A DNA stretch of 64,000 nt, from positions 1,364,001 through 1,428,000 of the forward strand of contig NZ_CP106879.1 in the NCBI RefSeq assembly GCF_025677645.1, written 5' to 3'. The position numbers were made by a program, and so were the translations under genes. This DNA comes from Curtobacterium poinsettiae. GTDB taxonomy: Bacteria; Actinomycetota; Actinomycetes; Actinomycetales; Microbacteriaceae. How positions within the stretch are numbered: position 1 is the first letter of the stretch; each line of letters starts with the position of its first letter. Positions 62,919 through 64,000 of the stretch are shown here, one piece after another. The notes below the pieces were generated by a model, which did not search any database, had not been told where the DNA came from, and saw only the letters and a program-made list of their open reading frames with translations.

Positions 62919-63530
62919 TCAGGACGCCAGGAACGCGGCCCAGCGTTCTCCGCCGGAGGCGACGTTGCCCGACCCGTCCAGGCGAGCGGCCGCGGACGAC
63001 GGCTTGCGGTCAGTCTGCTCGTGGATCAGCCCGTCGAAGGTCGCCGAGAAGTCCAGGCGGGGCAGCGCGGCCGTGACGGCCCGCAGGTCGTCCGCCGACC
63101 ACCTTTCGAAGCCCACACCGGAGACGTCGAGCGAGGTCGCGACCTCGAGCAGGTGCCCCTCGGCGTCGAGCTCCGGGTCGACGGACCGCCACATGTGCCG
63201 CTCGATGATCTCCCCGACCCGACGGGCTCGCACGGCGTCCCACCCGGCTCCGAGCGCGAAGACCGAACCGACCGCGCCGCCGGCGTCCTCGAAAGGCACC
63301 CGGTGTGCGTCGAACGACGGGGTCACGCCGAGGTCGTGGAGCATCGTCGCGACGAAGAGCAGCTCGGGATCGGGTTCGAGGTCGACCGTCGGGGCGAGCA
63401 GGACCGCCCACGCCCACGACCTTCGGCAGTGGTTGACGAGAGCCGGTGACGACCACGCCCGCACGACGTCCAGGGCGCGCGCAGCGACGGGCGAGGGCGG
63501 GGTGAGCAGGGCTGCGACGTCGACCGACAT
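62919..63530 (-). CDS. HD domain-containing phosphohydrolase-like protein
   Basis: A 203-residue metal-dependent HD-fold protein. Metal ligands are the His in VNHCRRSW (about residue 34), the His-Asp pair in TMLHDLGVTP (about 66-67), His in ERHMW and a later Asp in ATSLDVSG. The layout is like the HD family that includes cyanamide hydratase-type proteins, but the substrate is unknown. ATG 63530 is supported by TACTGT six bases upstream. It is divergent from the secreted protein at the window end. Confidence 0.75.
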   Translation of the reverse strand: MSVDVAALLTPPSPVAARALDVVRAWSSPALVNHCRRSWAWAVLLAPTVDLEPDPELLFVATMLHDLGVTPSFDAHRVPFEDAGGAVGSVFALGAGWDAVRARRVGEIIERHMWRSVDPELDAEGHLLEVATSLDVSGVGFERWSADDLRAVTAALPRLDFSATFDGLIHEQTDRKPSSAAARLDGSGNVASGGERWAAFLAS

Positions 63531-63536
63531 GGCACG

Positions 63537-63542
63537 ACAGTA
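63537..63542 (-). promoter_or_regulatory. -10-like hexamer of a leaderless HD-protein promoter
   Basis: TACTGT on the minus strand lies six bases before the ATG at 63530. Confidence 0.5.
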
Positions 63543-63558
63543 GCGGCAGGAACGAGCC

Positions 63559-63595
63559 GTAACGGGGCGGAAACGTCCGGGCCAGAACCGGAAAC
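63559..63595. promoter_or_regulatory. Possible GlnR-type box
   Basis: GTAAC, six bases, GAAAC (63559-63574), then a further GAAAC at 63591-63595, 21 bases on from the first. This resembles the GTnAC-n6-GAAAC pattern bound by actinobacterial GlnR, but the second site is poor. It lies between two divergent genes. Confidence 0.25.
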
Positions 63596-63668
63596 AGCGC
63601 CCCGTTAGCTTTCGGTTCACTGAGTACCCGCTCAGCACCCCTCCACCCCACCCGAAGGAACTGCGCCC

Positions 63669-64000
63669 ATGCAGCACCGACCACGGCTGCGCTCCCGCGC
63701 GACGATCGTCTCCTCGACGCTCGTCGCTGCCGGGGCGTTCGGCCTCGCCGTCCTGACGGCCGCTCCGGCCCAGGCGGCACCCACCGCGACCACCGCCACC
63801 ATCGACGCCCCGGCCACCGTGACCGTCGGCACGGCGTTCGACGTCGACGTGACGATCCCCGACACCGCCGACGTCTACGCGTACGAGATCACGCTCGAGG
63901 CTGACTCGGTGCAGTACCGGGCCGACAGCGTCACCGGCCCGGACGGGGGCTTCGACAGTGTCGAGCAGGACGGCGACGCCCTGACGATCGTGCACACCCG
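63669..64000 (+). CDS. Secreted surface protein, 3' truncated by the window
   Basis: The visible 110 residues start with a signal peptide: basic n-region QHRPRLRSRA, hydrophobic core, and AQA-AP cleavage near residue 37. What follows (ATVTVGTAFDVDVTI, VYAYEITLEAD, VQYRADSVTGP) resembles the first strands of a cohesin-type domain. GAAGGA precedes the ATG by ten bases. The rest lies outside the window, so anchoring and partner domains are unknown. Confidence 0.7.
   Translation, partial: MQHRPRLRSRATIVSSTLVAAGAFGLAVLTAAPAQAAPTATTATIDAPATVTVGTAFDVDVTIPDTADVYAYEITLEADSVQYRADSVTGPDGGFDSVEQDGDALTIVHT

Overview
The window is high-GC actinobacterial DNA. Dense genes, many GTG starts, a mycothiol conjugate amidase (Mca), DUF4307, DUF501 and DUF4245 proteins, and the eno/FtsB-like/DUF501 order all point to Actinomycetota. 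Gene content and style look like Microbacteriaceae, most like Curtobacterium; the genus is an inference, since no marker sequence could be searched.

Layout. 1-43.4 kb is mainly housekeeping: a truncated LAxTG-anchored beta-propeller protein; mfd; nhaA; mazG; hisS; eno, a FtsB-like septum protein and DUF501; a type II NADH dehydrogenase; a tRNA with a UAA anticodon plus a broken 3' copy; a ThrE-like exporter; an acyl-CoA ligase; a large Ig-repeat membrane protein; lemA-htpX; a YcaQ-type glycosylase; an AI-2E family permease; ilvA; greA; mca; trhA and a Z-prenyl transferase; a PIN-PhoH protein; fumC; a beta-carbonic anhydrase; xseA-xseB; ispH; an M18 aminopeptidase; class II fructose-bisphosphate aldolase and GlpX phosphatase; and rmuC.

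43.4-56.9 kb is a complete-looking myo-inositol catabolic locus. Nine tightly packed genes (iolC, a DeoC/LacD-type aldolase, iolA, iolB, iolD, iolE, iolG, an IolH-like TIM barrel, a transaldolase-like gene) are followed by a separately promoted Gfo/Idh/MocA dehydrogenase, a tautomerase, and a divergent GntR/UTRA regulator. A shared site TGT-N4-ACA lies in the promoter of each of the four transcripts and twice covers the -35 hexamer, so the regulator probably controls all of them and itself. No inositol transporter and no IolJ-type aldolase are present.

56.9-59.3 kb holds a DEDDh exonuclease, a small alpha/beta hydrolase and ychF. Composition then drops sharply. About 59.33-61.57 kb is a low-GC island with three unrecognised genes and a frameshifted replication-relaxation-like remnant; its right edge lies inside a HepT-like gene, leaving an orphan HTH-nucleotidyltransferase antitoxin-like protein. 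The window ends with an HD-domain protein and the start of a secreted surface protein.

Three regulatory or repeat patterns recur. Long palindromic GGAGGCCC hairpins sit mostly between convergent genes, and one arm also appears inside three coding sequences in the same reading frame. A second palindromic family built on GAGTGGTCAC occurs at four intergenic loci. About a dozen genes have a TANNNT hexamer only 6-9 bases before the start codon, which suggests leaderless transcription.
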